Both the position numbers and the translations under genes were made by a program. Positions 9,294 through 17,598 of a stretch of 63,032 nucleotides of DNA are shown piece after piece. The stretch's first letter is position 1. Every line of letters starts with the position of its first letter. The notes below the pieces were generated by a model. That model saw nothing but the letters and a program-made list of their open reading frames with translations, had not been told where the DNA came from and ran no database searches. Location of the stretch: assembly GCF_019599265.1 (NCBI RefSeq), contig NZ_JAHZTC010000023.1:1-63032 (forward strand). Reading direction: 5' to 3'. Source of the DNA: Pontibacter sp. HSC-14F20. GTDB taxonomy: Bacteria > Bacteroidota > Bacteroidia > Cytophagales > Hymenobacteraceae.

Positions 9294-11237
9294 ATGATGA
9301 AACGTTTCAATAGAAAATTTTACATAGGCTCAGCCCTGCTGATGGCCTTGTCCCTGGGCTCGTGTGAGCACATTCTGGATGAACAGCCGCGCAGTGTGTA
9401 CGAGCCCGGTTTCTTCAGAACCGAAAAAGGTGTGCAGGGGGGGATAACCTCCATGTACGCCCACCTGCGCTATATTTACGGCCAGGCTTACTACTACAAC
9501 GCTACACAAACCGGCACTGACGAGGTGACCTACGGCCAGAGTGCGGACCAGAACTTCCTGGTGATGGACCTGTCAGGCCAGGGGGAGATCAACTCGACCA
9601 GCAGTCGTGCCGATGTACTGTGGGGGGCGGCCTTCCCGAATATCAATACCGCCAGCGGTATCATTGAAAATGCAGCCGAAGTGGGATCTATCCCTGCGTC
9701 GTTGATTGCAGAGGCCAGATTCTTCCGCGGGTTTGATTACTTTTTACTGGTGCAGACCTTTGGCGGGGTCCCCCTGGATCTGGGCGCCGGAGAACTGAAG
9801 TTCAACACCAACCCTGTGAGAACCTCTGTGCGCAATACCGTGCCGGAGGTCTACACAAAGGCCATCTTCCCGGATCTGCTGAAAGCGATAGAAGACCTGC
9901 CGGACAACCCGCGTGTAACAGGCGGAGTGACCAAAACGCTGGCCCGTCTATACCTGGCAAAAGCTTACCTGACTTACGCTTGGTGGCTCGAGAACCCGAA
10001 CAACATCCCGACTTATCCCGAGGCTCCACGGGTAGATCCTGATGGGCAGAATGCGCAGTGGTATTTCCAACAGGCCTATGATATAGCTGTGGCTGGTATC
10101 AATAATCCCGGACCGTACCGTTTGCAGGATACTTACTATGATGTAAACTTGGGCTCGAAAGACCGCAACAGCGAGGTTATGCTGTACGCTGACCATACCG
10201 AGACCAGTGAGTTCTACAACGGTTCGAGCCTGACCTGGAGTAACGGCAACGCACCTGAAAACTTTGCGGGCTGGATGATGACCTGGAACTATACCAACCT
10301 CAGAAGTGCCACCGATCCGAACTGGTCTAACGTGATCAGCTCCGTACAACGCGAAGCACATCAGGCCCTGGGCCGCCCGTGGACACGTATGGCACCGACC
10401 ATCGGCGCCATCCAGAACACCTTTGCCGACAAAACCAACGACTCCCGCTACGATGGCACTTTCACAACGGTGTTCCGTGGCAACTGGCCTAAAGCAGGCG
10501 TAAGTGCACCTGTTGTCTACAATGCAAACGGTCTGCCGGTAAACCCGGGCGGGGCCATCCTGACTTTCCTGAACGAAGAGCCATCGACGGCTATCAACTA
10601 CCCAACAGGAGCTGGCAGAAGTAACGTGGGAGCTGGCGAGATACCCGGCAGATCTGACTTTGTGATTTCACCGCGCGGTATCAACCGCATCGCATACCCT
10701 GGCCTTTGGAAGCTTGGTCCTTACCGTACGGATAGTGGCAACGGACTGGGACAGCCGAACGCAGCGAGTACCCGTCCGTTCAACATCGCCAAGTTCTCAG
10801 AACTCTACTTTATAGCGGCCGAGGCAGCGGTGAAAGGCGCGACAGGTAGTCAAAGTGCCCGTGACCTGATCAATGTAATTCGTGCGCGTGCCGGCAAATG
10901 GCGTTGGGACAATAACGGCAATGTGGCCAAAGTGCAGGACAATAGTGCCGAGATGGTTGCCGCTACGCCTGCCACCATCGACATCAATTACATTCTGGCA
11001 GAGCGCTCCCGAGAGTACTATGGCGAAGGCTACCGTTGGTTTGATCTGGTGCGAACCCAGAAGTGGGGCGAGCTTGCCGGGACTTACGAAATCGGTGGTA
11101 TGAACTACGGAGACCACACACCACAACAGGTAACACGCAACATTCAGCCGCACCACTACCTGCGCCCTATTCCGATCGGGCAGATCGATGGTATGGAAGG
11201 CAACACGGCTGATTACCAGAACCCGGGTTACAACTAA
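9294..11237 (+). CDS. SusD/RagB-family glycan-binding lipoprotein
   Basis: 647 aa. The N-terminus has a signal peptide and lipobox (SLGSC, then EHILDEQPRS), typical of SusD outer-membrane lipoproteins. SusD-like N-terminal and C-terminal RagB domains follow, with characteristic blocks EARFFRGFDYFLLVQTFGGVPL, RLYLAKAYLTYAWW and AERSREYYGEGYRWFDLVRTQKW, and the C-terminal LRPIPIGQID...QNPGYN. SusD covers its SusC partner and binds the glycan at the surface. It starts 8 bp after susC. The ATGATG start leaves a one-codon ambiguity. Confidence 0.96.
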   Translation: MMKRFNRKFYIGSALLMALSLGSCEHILDEQPRSVYEPGFFRTEKGVQGGITSMYAHLRYIYGQAYYYNATQTGTDEVTYGQSADQNFLVMDLSGQGEINSTSSRADVLWGAAFPNINTASGIIENAAEVGSIPASLIAEARFFRGFDYFLLVQTFGGVPLDLGAGELKFNTNPVRTSVRNTVPEVYTKAIFPDLLKAIEDLPDNPRVTGGVTKTLARLYLAKAYLTYAWWLENPNNIPTYPEAPRVDPDGQNAQWYFQQAYDIAVAGINNPGPYRLQDTYYDVNLGSKDRNSEVMLYADHTETSEFYNGSSLTWSNGNAPENFAGWMMTWNYTNLRSATDPNWSNVISSVQREAHQALGRPWTRMAPTIGAIQNTFADKTNDSRYDGTFTTVFRGNWPKAGVSAPVVYNANGLPVNPGGAILTFLNEEPSTAINYPTGAGRSNVGAGEIPGRSDFVISPRGINRIAYPGLWKLGPYRTDSGNGLGQPNAASTRPFNIAKFSELYFIAAEAAVKGATGSQSARDLINVIRARAGKWRWDNNGNVAKVQDNSAEMVAATPATIDINYILAERSREYYGEGYRWFDLVRTQKWGELAGTYEIGGMNYGDHTPQQVTRNIQPHHYLRPIPIGQIDGMEGNTADYQNPGYN

Positions 11238-11354
11238 ACTTAAATGATGGTGAATGAGATTGGTTGCCTGTCGTGGGCAGCCAGTCTTTCATCCCTCTTC
11301 ATTGCTTTTAATTTTATTGAGTTCATATGAGTTTTGTTAGGTAAGTACTTAAGG

Positions 11355-11400
11355 TGTGTATGGTCGGTCGGGGTTTGCCGGTCGATCATACGCATTTTAT
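11355..11400 (+). terminator. Intercistronic hairpin between susD and esterase gene
   Basis: A stem of about 17 bp (left arm 11355-11371, right arm 11378-11394, several G-U pairs, six-base loop) is followed by TTTTAT. It lies between susD and the next enzyme gene. It fits either a partial terminator or an RNA-stabilising hairpin that leaves susC/susD more abundant than downstream mRNA. Activity is inferred from shape only. Confidence 0.5.
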
Positions 11401-11420
11401 GCACCCTTAAAACATACAAG

Positions 11421-13376
11421 ATGCGAACAGCTTTCTCTCCAAAACTTTTACTTCTATACCTGTTGCTGAGCATCAGCACAGCGGCCTACAGCCAAATCAA
11501 ACTGCCGCGGCTGATCAGCAATGGCATGGTGCTGCAACGGGAAACCGGTACCAGACTGTGGGGATGGGCAAAGCCGGGGGAAGCAGTTCGGCTTACGTTC
11601 AAACAAAAAGAATACCGTGCCACCACCGGCCCCGACGGCAAGTGGACGATTCAGCTGCCTCCGCAGCAGGCGGGCGGACCCTATGAGATGACCTTTACGG
11701 CAAGCAACAACATCACACTCAAAAACATACTCTTTGGTGATGTCTGGATCTGTGGCGGACAGTCCAACATGGAACTGCCCATGGAGCGGGTGCAGGATAC
11801 CTACCCCGAGGCCATTGCAAAAGCGAATTACCCCAACATCAGACAATTCGAAATTCCTGACCGATATGATTTCAAACAAACAAAGCATGACGTGGAGGCG
11901 GGGGAATGGCTGCCGGCCACGACGCAGAACATACGCCAGTTTTCCGCTGTCGCTTTCTTTTTTGCGGAGGAGATTCACAACCGGTATAACGTACCGGTTG
12001 GCCTGATCAACTCCGCCCTGGGCGGCTCACCTGCCGAGGCCTGGATCAGCGAGGTGGCACTGAAGAAATTCCCGTCACCGTACCGGGAACTCCAGAAGTT
12101 TAAAGACGACGCGCTGATTGCCCGCATTGAAGCCGATGACCAGAAGGCAAGTCAGGCATGGTATGCCAGGCTAAACGAGACAGACGAGGGCAGGAAAAAC
12201 AACTGGGCTGCGGCTGATGTCGATGACAGCGATTGGGCGCAGATGGCTATACCTGGCTATTGGGCCGATGGTCCGCTTGGGCAGGTGAACGGAGTTGTTT
12301 GGTTCAGAAGAGAGATTGACGTGCCCAAGAGCATGGTGGGCAAAGAAGCCAAACTGATGCTGGGCCGCATCGTGGACGCAGACGAGGTATACCTAAATGG
12401 AGAGCTCGTCGGCACCACCAGTTACCAATACCCACCTCGGCGCTACCTGCTGCCAGCCAACAAGCTGAAGGAAGGCAAAAACACATTGGCTGTAAGGGTT
12501 ATCAATAACGCGGGCAGAGGCGGTTTTATACCTGACAAACCCTACGACATCACAGGGGGTGAGCAGGCCCTTGACCTGAAAGGATACTGGAAGTACAAGC
12601 TCGGTGCCACCATGGAAGCAGCACCGGGGCAAACTTTCATCCGCTGGAAGCCAACCGGGTTGTACAACGCCATGATAGCCCCGCTGACAGACCTTCCCAT
12701 CAAAGGTGTGCTGTGGTACCAGGGTGAATCCAATACCAGAAACCCATCCGAATATGCCAGCCTGATGGAAACGCTAATTGCTGACTGGCGGGGGCAGTGG
12801 GGGCAGGGTAACTTCCCGTTCATTTACGTGCAGCTGGCCAACCTCAATGAGCCTAACAAAACACCAGTCGAAAGTAACTGGGCGGCACTGCGACAGGCGC
12901 AACTCGAGAATCTGGCTCTACCTAACACCGGTATGGCCGTGGCCATGGACCTCGGCGAATGGAACGACATTCACCCACTCAACAAACGGGATGTAGGTCT
13001 GCGTCTCGCCCTGCAAGCGAGAAAGCTGGCTTATGGAGATAAAGCCGTAGTTGCTTCGGGGCCGCTGTTTGAGTCCATGCAAGCGCAGGGGAATAAGCTG
13101 ACGCTCGTATTCTCAGATACAGGCAAGGGCTTGGTAGCAAAAGGCAACAAGCCGCTAAGCGGTTTTGCTATAGCCGGAGCGGACGGCAAGTTCGTATGGG
13201 CGAAGGCCGAGATCAAAAAGAACAAAGTTGTCGTGTGGAGCGAGGCTATTGCCAAACCTGTTACAGTAAGGTATGCCTGGGCTGACAATCCGGAAGGCGC
13301 CAACCTGTACAACAAGGAAGGTTTGCCGGCATCACCTTTCGAAGCCAGACTGGACACGAGCACCAGCCGCAAATAA
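11421..13376 (+). CDS. SGNH/sialate-O-acetylesterase-like carbohydrate esterase, probable acetylxylan esterase
   Basis: 651 aa from the ATG at 11421, chosen because it opens a proper signal peptide (MRTAFSPKLLLLYLLLSIST, cleavage after YSQ). The frame is open upstream to 11334 but lacks signal character. SGNH esterase blocks are split: the nucleophile block DVWICGGQSNME near residue 110, GVLWYQGESN in the second half, and the Asp/His block DIHPLNKRDVGLRLA. A beta-sandwich domain resembling a carbohydrate-binding or beta-galactosidase-like module (about residues 280-390, VWFRREIDVP...DADEVYLNGELVG) sits between the halves. This split layout resembles the CE20-type xylan/xyloglucan acetylesterases. 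Removal of acetyl groups from xylan is inferred from context. Confidence 0.85.
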   Translation: MRTAFSPKLLLLYLLLSISTAAYSQIKLPRLISNGMVLQRETGTRLWGWAKPGEAVRLTFKQKEYRATTGPDGKWTIQLPPQQAGGPYEMTFTASNNITLKNILFGDVWICGGQSNMELPMERVQDTYPEAIAKANYPNIRQFEIPDRYDFKQTKHDVEAGEWLPATTQNIRQFSAVAFFFAEEIHNRYNVPVGLINSALGGSPAEAWISEVALKKFPSPYRELQKFKDDALIARIEADDQKASQAWYARLNETDEGRKNNWAAADVDDSDWAQMAIPGYWADGPLGQVNGVVWFRREIDVPKSMVGKEAKLMLGRIVDADEVYLNGELVGTTSYQYPPRRYLLPANKLKEGKNTLAVRVINNAGRGGFIPDKPYDITGGEQALDLKGYWKYKLGATMEAAPGQTFIRWKPTGLYNAMIAPLTDLPIKGVLWYQGESNTRNPSEYASLMETLIADWRGQWGQGNFPFIYVQLANLNEPNKTPVESNWAALRQAQLENLALPNTGMAVAMDLGEWNDIHPLNKRDVGLRLALQARKLAYGDKAVVASGPLFESMQAQGNKLTLVFSDTGKGLVAKGNKPLSGFAIAGADGKFVWAKAEIKKNKVVVWSEAIAKPVTVRYAWADNPEGANLYNKEGLPASPFEARLDTSTSRK

Positions 13377-13563
13377 CCTGCAAGCATAAAAGACAGGTGC
13401 TATACCTGCAGAAAATAAAGTGGATAATAGGTGATGATTTTTAGGTGAGAGAGGCAAGGGATTGCTTACAGCAGTCTCCATGCCTTCATCTAAACTAAGC
13501 ATCAGGCGAAGCTAAATTCCACCATAAGACAAACTACGAACTACAATAGAAACTACTTACACT

Positions 13564-14772
13564 ATGTCACTATTACAAAGCTGGAGATGGTACGGACCCA
13601 ATGACCCGGTAGCGCTGCAAGATGTGCGGCAGGCGGGGGCGACAGGTATAGTGAGTGCGCTGCACCACATTCCCCACGGAGAGGTATGGCCACTGGAGGA
13701 GATACAGCAACGGAAAAGCATCATCGAAGCTGCCAGCCTGGAGTGGGTGGTGGTGGAGAGCGTGCCGGTGCACGAGTCCATCAAAACCCGGCGCGCCGAC
13801 TGCGATCTATACCTGGAAAACTACCGCCAGACACTTCGTAACCTGGCCGCCTGCGGCATCAAAACGGTGTGCTACAACTTTATGCCGGTGCTCGACTGGA
13901 CCCGCACCAACCTGGCCTACGAACTGAAGAACGGTGCCAAAGCCCTTTACTTCGACTGGGTGGAGCTGGCCATTTTCGACATGTTCATTCTGCAGCGCGA
14001 AGGAGCTAAACATGACTATGCAGAAGCAATCGTGCAGCAGGCGGTGGACAGGTATAAGACCTACTCCGAAGACAACCTGCGGCAGCTCAGCGATACTATT
14101 TTGATGGGCGTGCCCACCGAAGGCAGCGTAACCATTCCGGAACTATTGCAGAGCATCGAGATCTACAAAAACATTGGCTACGACGGGCTGCGCGAAAACC
14201 TGGCTTACTTCCTGGAGTCTGTTATAGGAGTGTGCGAGGAAACCGGCATCAACATGACCATCCACCCCGACGACCCGCCTTTTGCCATCCTTGGTTTGCC
14301 GCGCATTGCTACTTCCAAAGAGGATCTGCTGCACATCATCACACGGGTGGACCACCCGGCCAACGGCATCTGTTTCTGTACGGGCTCCCTTGGTGCTGGC
14401 AGTCACAACAACCCGGTTGACACTCTGAAGGCGGTGGGACACCGGGTATACTTCGCGCACCTGCGCAACGTGCTCAAAGACGAGACCGGCAACTTTTACG
14501 AATCGGACCACCTGGCTGGCGACGTGGATATGTTTGGCGTGATGCAGGAGCTGGTGCGAATTAACGAAAAACGCGAGCAGCCGATCCCTTTCCGTCCGGA
14601 TCACGGCCACCAGATGCTCGACGACCTGCACAAAGTGACTAACCCCGGCTACTCTGCCATCGGTAGATTGCGCGGTCTGGCCGAGCTGCGGGGCCTCGAA
14701 ATGGGTATAGCGCGTTCCATGAAACAAACTGACGTACATGAACAGACATACGACACTGCCAACCGCCACTAA
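13564..14772 (+). CDS. uxuA: Mannonate dehydratase
   Basis: 402 aa, a normal length for UxuA. It opens with the family signature (QSWRWYGPNDPVALQDVRQAGATGIVSALH). The metal-binding half follows, with blocks such as MTIHPDDPPF, FCTGSLGAGSHNNP, RVYFAHLRNV, ESDHLAGDVDM and FRPDHGHQM. It dehydrates D-mannonate to 2-keto-3-deoxygluconate in the cytoplasm. It follows the esterase gene after 187 bp with no obvious promoter of its own. Its last 35 bp overlap the start of uxaC, implying coupled translation. KDG kinase and KDPG aldolase, needed to finish the pathway, are not in the window. Confidence 0.96.
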   Translation: MSLLQSWRWYGPNDPVALQDVRQAGATGIVSALHHIPHGEVWPLEEIQQRKSIIEAASLEWVVVESVPVHESIKTRRADCDLYLENYRQTLRNLAACGIKTVCYNFMPVLDWTRTNLAYELKNGAKALYFDWVELAIFDMFILQREGAKHDYAEAIVQQAVDRYKTYSEDNLRQLSDTILMGVPTEGSVTIPELLQSIEIYKNIGYDGLRENLAYFLESVIGVCEETGINMTIHPDDPPFAILGLPRIATSKEDLLHIITRVDHPANGICFCTGSLGAGSHNNPVDTLKAVGHRVYFAHLRNVLKDETGNFYESDHLAGDVDMFGVMQELVRINEKREQPIPFRPDHGHQMLDDLHKVTNPGYSAIGRLRGLAELRGLEMGIARSMKQTDVHEQTYDTANRH

Positions 14773-16195
14773 TACCAAGACTGCACCGGGTTTCCTGAGC
14801 GAAGATTTCTTGCTGCAAAGCGAGGTAGCGCGTGAGTTATACCATACCTACGCAAAAGACCTTCCCATCATCGATTATCATAACCACTTGCCCGAAGAGC
14901 AGATGGCCCGGAACGAGCACTTCCTGAACATGACGCAGATCTGGCTGGCGGGCGACCATTACAAGTGGCGCGCACTGCGCACCCTGGGTATAGACGAGCG
15001 CTACATCACAGGCGATGGCAGCGATGAAGAGAAGTTTATGAAGTGGGCCGAAGCGATGCCCTATACCATGCGCAACCCGCTCTACCACTGGGCGCACATG
15101 GAACTGAAAAACCCCTTTGGTGTGACCGACCTGCTTTCTGGCGCCAATGCCCGCCAGGTATACGACCACTGCAACGAGTTACTGCAGCAGCCTGCCTTTA
15201 CACCGCAGGGCTTGTTAAAGCACTTCAACGTGGAGATGGTCGGCACCACCGACGACCCCGTGCATACCTTAGCCTACCACAAGCAACTAGCCGACGCGCA
15301 GCTCAGCACAAAAGTGTTGCCTTCTTTCCGGCCGGACAAGGCGTTGAATCTGTCGGGAGGAGAAAGCTACCGCAGCTACATCCGCCGCCTTTCGGAGGCC
15401 TGTGGCATACACATTTATAATATCAATACCCTGTTGGAGGCACTGCAGAACCGGGTGGAATACTTTCACACGCATGGCTGCCGCATCTCCGACCATGGTT
15501 TGTCGCAGTTGCCGCCAAGAGGCAAACACAGCGGCAAAATAGAGCAGGTATTCGCCTGCGTAATGGCTGGTCAGGATGGCGAGAGTGCGAAATACCAGGA
15601 GGAGTTTTCCCGCTTTATTTTGCTAGAACTTTGCAAAATGTACAGCCGCAAAGGCTGGGTGCAACAGTTCCACGTGGGCGCTTTGCGCAACACCAACAGC
15701 CGCATGCTGCAGGTTAACGGTCCCGACACCGGCTACGACTCTATCGGCGACTATGCACAGGCCAGCAACATGGCCGCTTTCTTTGATGACCTGGAGCGAG
15801 AAGGAAATCTGGCCAGGACCATCATCTATAACCTCAACCCGGCTGACAATGCCGCTTTTGCCGCCATGATTGGCAACTTCCAGCAGAGCGGCATCAAAGG
15901 CAAAATGCAGTTCGGTTCGGGCTGGTGGTTCCTCGATCAGCTGGACGGCATGAAATCGCAGATGGACGCGCTCTCGAACATGGGCCTGATTTCTTGCTTC
16001 ATCGGTATGCTTACCGACTCGCGCAGCTTCCTGTCGTATTCGCGGCATGAGTATTTCAGACGCCTGCTGTGCAATATTTTCGGGCAGGAAGTAGAGCAGG
16101 GGCTGTTGCCTGCCGACACTGCCTGGATTGGCAAACTGGTGCAGGACATCTGTTACTACAATGCCAAAAACTACTTTCCATTTGACCAAGACTAA
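14738..16195 (+). CDS. uxaC: Glucuronate isomerase
   Basis: 485 aa. The typical UxaC start region (FLSEDFLLQSEVARELY) leads into the metal site IIDYHNHLPEEQM, with later blocks GTTDDPVHTL, FRPDKALNLSG, SDHGLSQLP, QFHVGALRNTN and GSGWWFLDQLDGM. It converts D-glucuronate to D-fructuronate, the first intracellular step after import. The ATG at 14738 is inside the end of uxuA (35-bp overlap) and gives the expected N-terminus. An alternative start closer to FLSEDF cannot be excluded. It is part of the rightward arm and works with uxuA and the SDR gene at 1480-2238. Confidence 0.97.
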   Translation: MNRHTTLPTATNTKTAPGFLSEDFLLQSEVARELYHTYAKDLPIIDYHNHLPEEQMARNEHFLNMTQIWLAGDHYKWRALRTLGIDERYITGDGSDEEKFMKWAEAMPYTMRNPLYHWAHMELKNPFGVTDLLSGANARQVYDHCNELLQQPAFTPQGLLKHFNVEMVGTTDDPVHTLAYHKQLADAQLSTKVLPSFRPDKALNLSGGESYRSYIRRLSEACGIHIYNINTLLEALQNRVEYFHTHGCRISDHGLSQLPPRGKHSGKIEQVFACVMAGQDGESAKYQEEFSRFILLELCKMYSRKGWVQQFHVGALRNTNSRMLQVNGPDTGYDSIGDYAQASNMAAFFDDLEREGNLARTIIYNLNPADNAAFAAMIGNFQQSGIKGKMQFGSGWWFLDQLDGMKSQMDALSNMGLISCFIGMLTDSRSFLSYSRHEYFRRLLCNIFGQEVEQGLLPADTAWIGKLVQDICYYNAKNYFPFDQD

Positions 16196-16218
16196 TTCTC
16201 TCTTTTAACCCGCCCGCT

Positions 16219-17544
16219 ATGAATGCACCTCTCCTCAAGAAGCCCGAACCCGCTACCGGGAAAGCCAAGATAGGTTCCTACCGCTGGACGATCTGTGCGC
16301 TCTTGTTTGCCGCTACCACCATCAACTACCTCGACCGGCAGGTGATGGGCCTGCTCAAACCGGCGCTGGAGCAGCAGTTCAGCTGGACCGAAAGCGACTA
16401 TGCCGCCATCGTGACGGCCTTTACAGCGGCTTATGCCCTGAGCATGGTGGTGTTCGGACGCTTCATCGACAAGATCGGCACCAAGATGGGCTACTCCATT
16501 TCCATTGTGGTGTGGAGCGTGGCTGCGATGGCGCATGCCGCTGCCCGCAGCACTTTTGGCTTTGGTGTGGCGCGTGCTGCATTGGGTGCGGGAGAATCCG
16601 GTAACTTTCCTGCCGCCGTAAAAACCGTAGCCGAGTGGTTTCCTAAAAAGGAACGGGCGCTGGCTACAGGCATTTTCAACTCGGGGGCCAATGTGGGTGC
16701 TGTGGCTGCACCCATTGTTGTCCCCTGGATTCTGGGTGCCTACGGCTGGCAGGAAGCCTTTATTATAACAGGGGCTATCGGCTTTGTCTGGCTGGCCTTC
16801 TGGCTGTATTATTACGATGTGCCGGCCAAACAAAAACGCCTGAGCAAAGCGGAGTACGACTATATTCACAGCGATGATGACGCCGCCTCTGTGGAAGCCG
16901 AGGAGAAGCCCTTGAAATGGTCGAAACTCCTGTTTATCCGCCAGACCTGGGTGTTCATTTGCGGCAAGTTTTTTACCGACCCCATCTGGTATTTCTTTCT
17001 GTTCTGGCTGCCTTCTTACTTCAGCACCACCTTTCAGCTGGACCTGAGCAAACCCAGCCTGCCGCTGGCCATTGTGTATACCGCCACTACAGTCGGCAGC
17101 ATCGGTGGTGGCTACCTTTCTTCTTATTTCATCAACAAAGGCTGGCCGGTGTTTAAGGCCCGCAAAACGGCCATGCTGCTCATTGCTTTGCTGGTGTTGC
17201 CGATCATGCTGGCCCGCTATACCTCGGATATCTGGGTGGCTGTGGGGCTGATCAGTCTGGCAGCTGCCGCGCACCAGGCCTGGAGCGCCAACATTTATAC
17301 TATCGTGTCGGATATGTTCCCGAAGAAAGCGGTGAGCTCGGTGGTAGGGATTGGCGGTATGGCTGGTTCGGTGAGCGGGGCGCTTTTCCCGCTATTCATC
17401 GGCTTCATCCTCGACTATTACAAAGTGCTGGGAAACCTGGTGGCTGGCTATAACATCATCTTCACGATTTGCGGAGTGGCCTACCTGGTGGCTTGGCTGG
17501 TGATCCATTTTCTGTCACCTAAAATGAAACCGGTAGAACTTTAA
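16219..17544 (+). CDS. exuT: MFS hexuronate/glucuronate transporter (ExuT-like)
   Basis: 441 aa with about 12 membrane segments in two six-helix bundles joined by a polar loop near residues 215-235 (DDDAASVEAEEKP). The start RWTICALLFAATTINYLDRQVMGLL is the signature of the anion:cation symporter subfamily (ExuT, GudP). The motif MVVFGRFIDKIGTKMG corresponds to the MFS loop 2-3 motif. It should import glucuronate or aldouronic acids across the inner membrane. It lies 23 bp after uxaC and 54 bp before the GH115 gene, consistent with operon membership. Confidence 0.93.
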   Translation: MNAPLLKKPEPATGKAKIGSYRWTICALLFAATTINYLDRQVMGLLKPALEQQFSWTESDYAAIVTAFTAAYALSMVVFGRFIDKIGTKMGYSISIVVWSVAAMAHAAARSTFGFGVARAALGAGESGNFPAAVKTVAEWFPKKERALATGIFNSGANVGAVAAPIVVPWILGAYGWQEAFIITGAIGFVWLAFWLYYYDVPAKQKRLSKAEYDYIHSDDDAASVEAEEKPLKWSKLLFIRQTWVFICGKFFTDPIWYFFLFWLPSYFSTTFQLDLSKPSLPLAIVYTATTVGSIGGGYLSSYFINKGWPVFKARKTAMLLIALLVLPIMLARYTSDIWVAVGLISLAAAAHQAWSANIYTIVSDMFPKKAVSSVVGIGGMAGSVSGALFPLFIGFILDYYKVLGNLVAGYNIIFTICGVAYLVAWLVIHFLSPKMKPVEL

Positions 17545-17598
17545 CTACTAGTCCGAAACAGAAATATCAATGCTTACAACGCTCCAAATAAACTCGAC

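Noticed and set aside
11334..11420. 29-codon extension of the esterase
   Set aside because: It runs through the strong intercistronic hairpin and lacks signal-peptide character; the ATG at 11421 opens a proper signal peptide.
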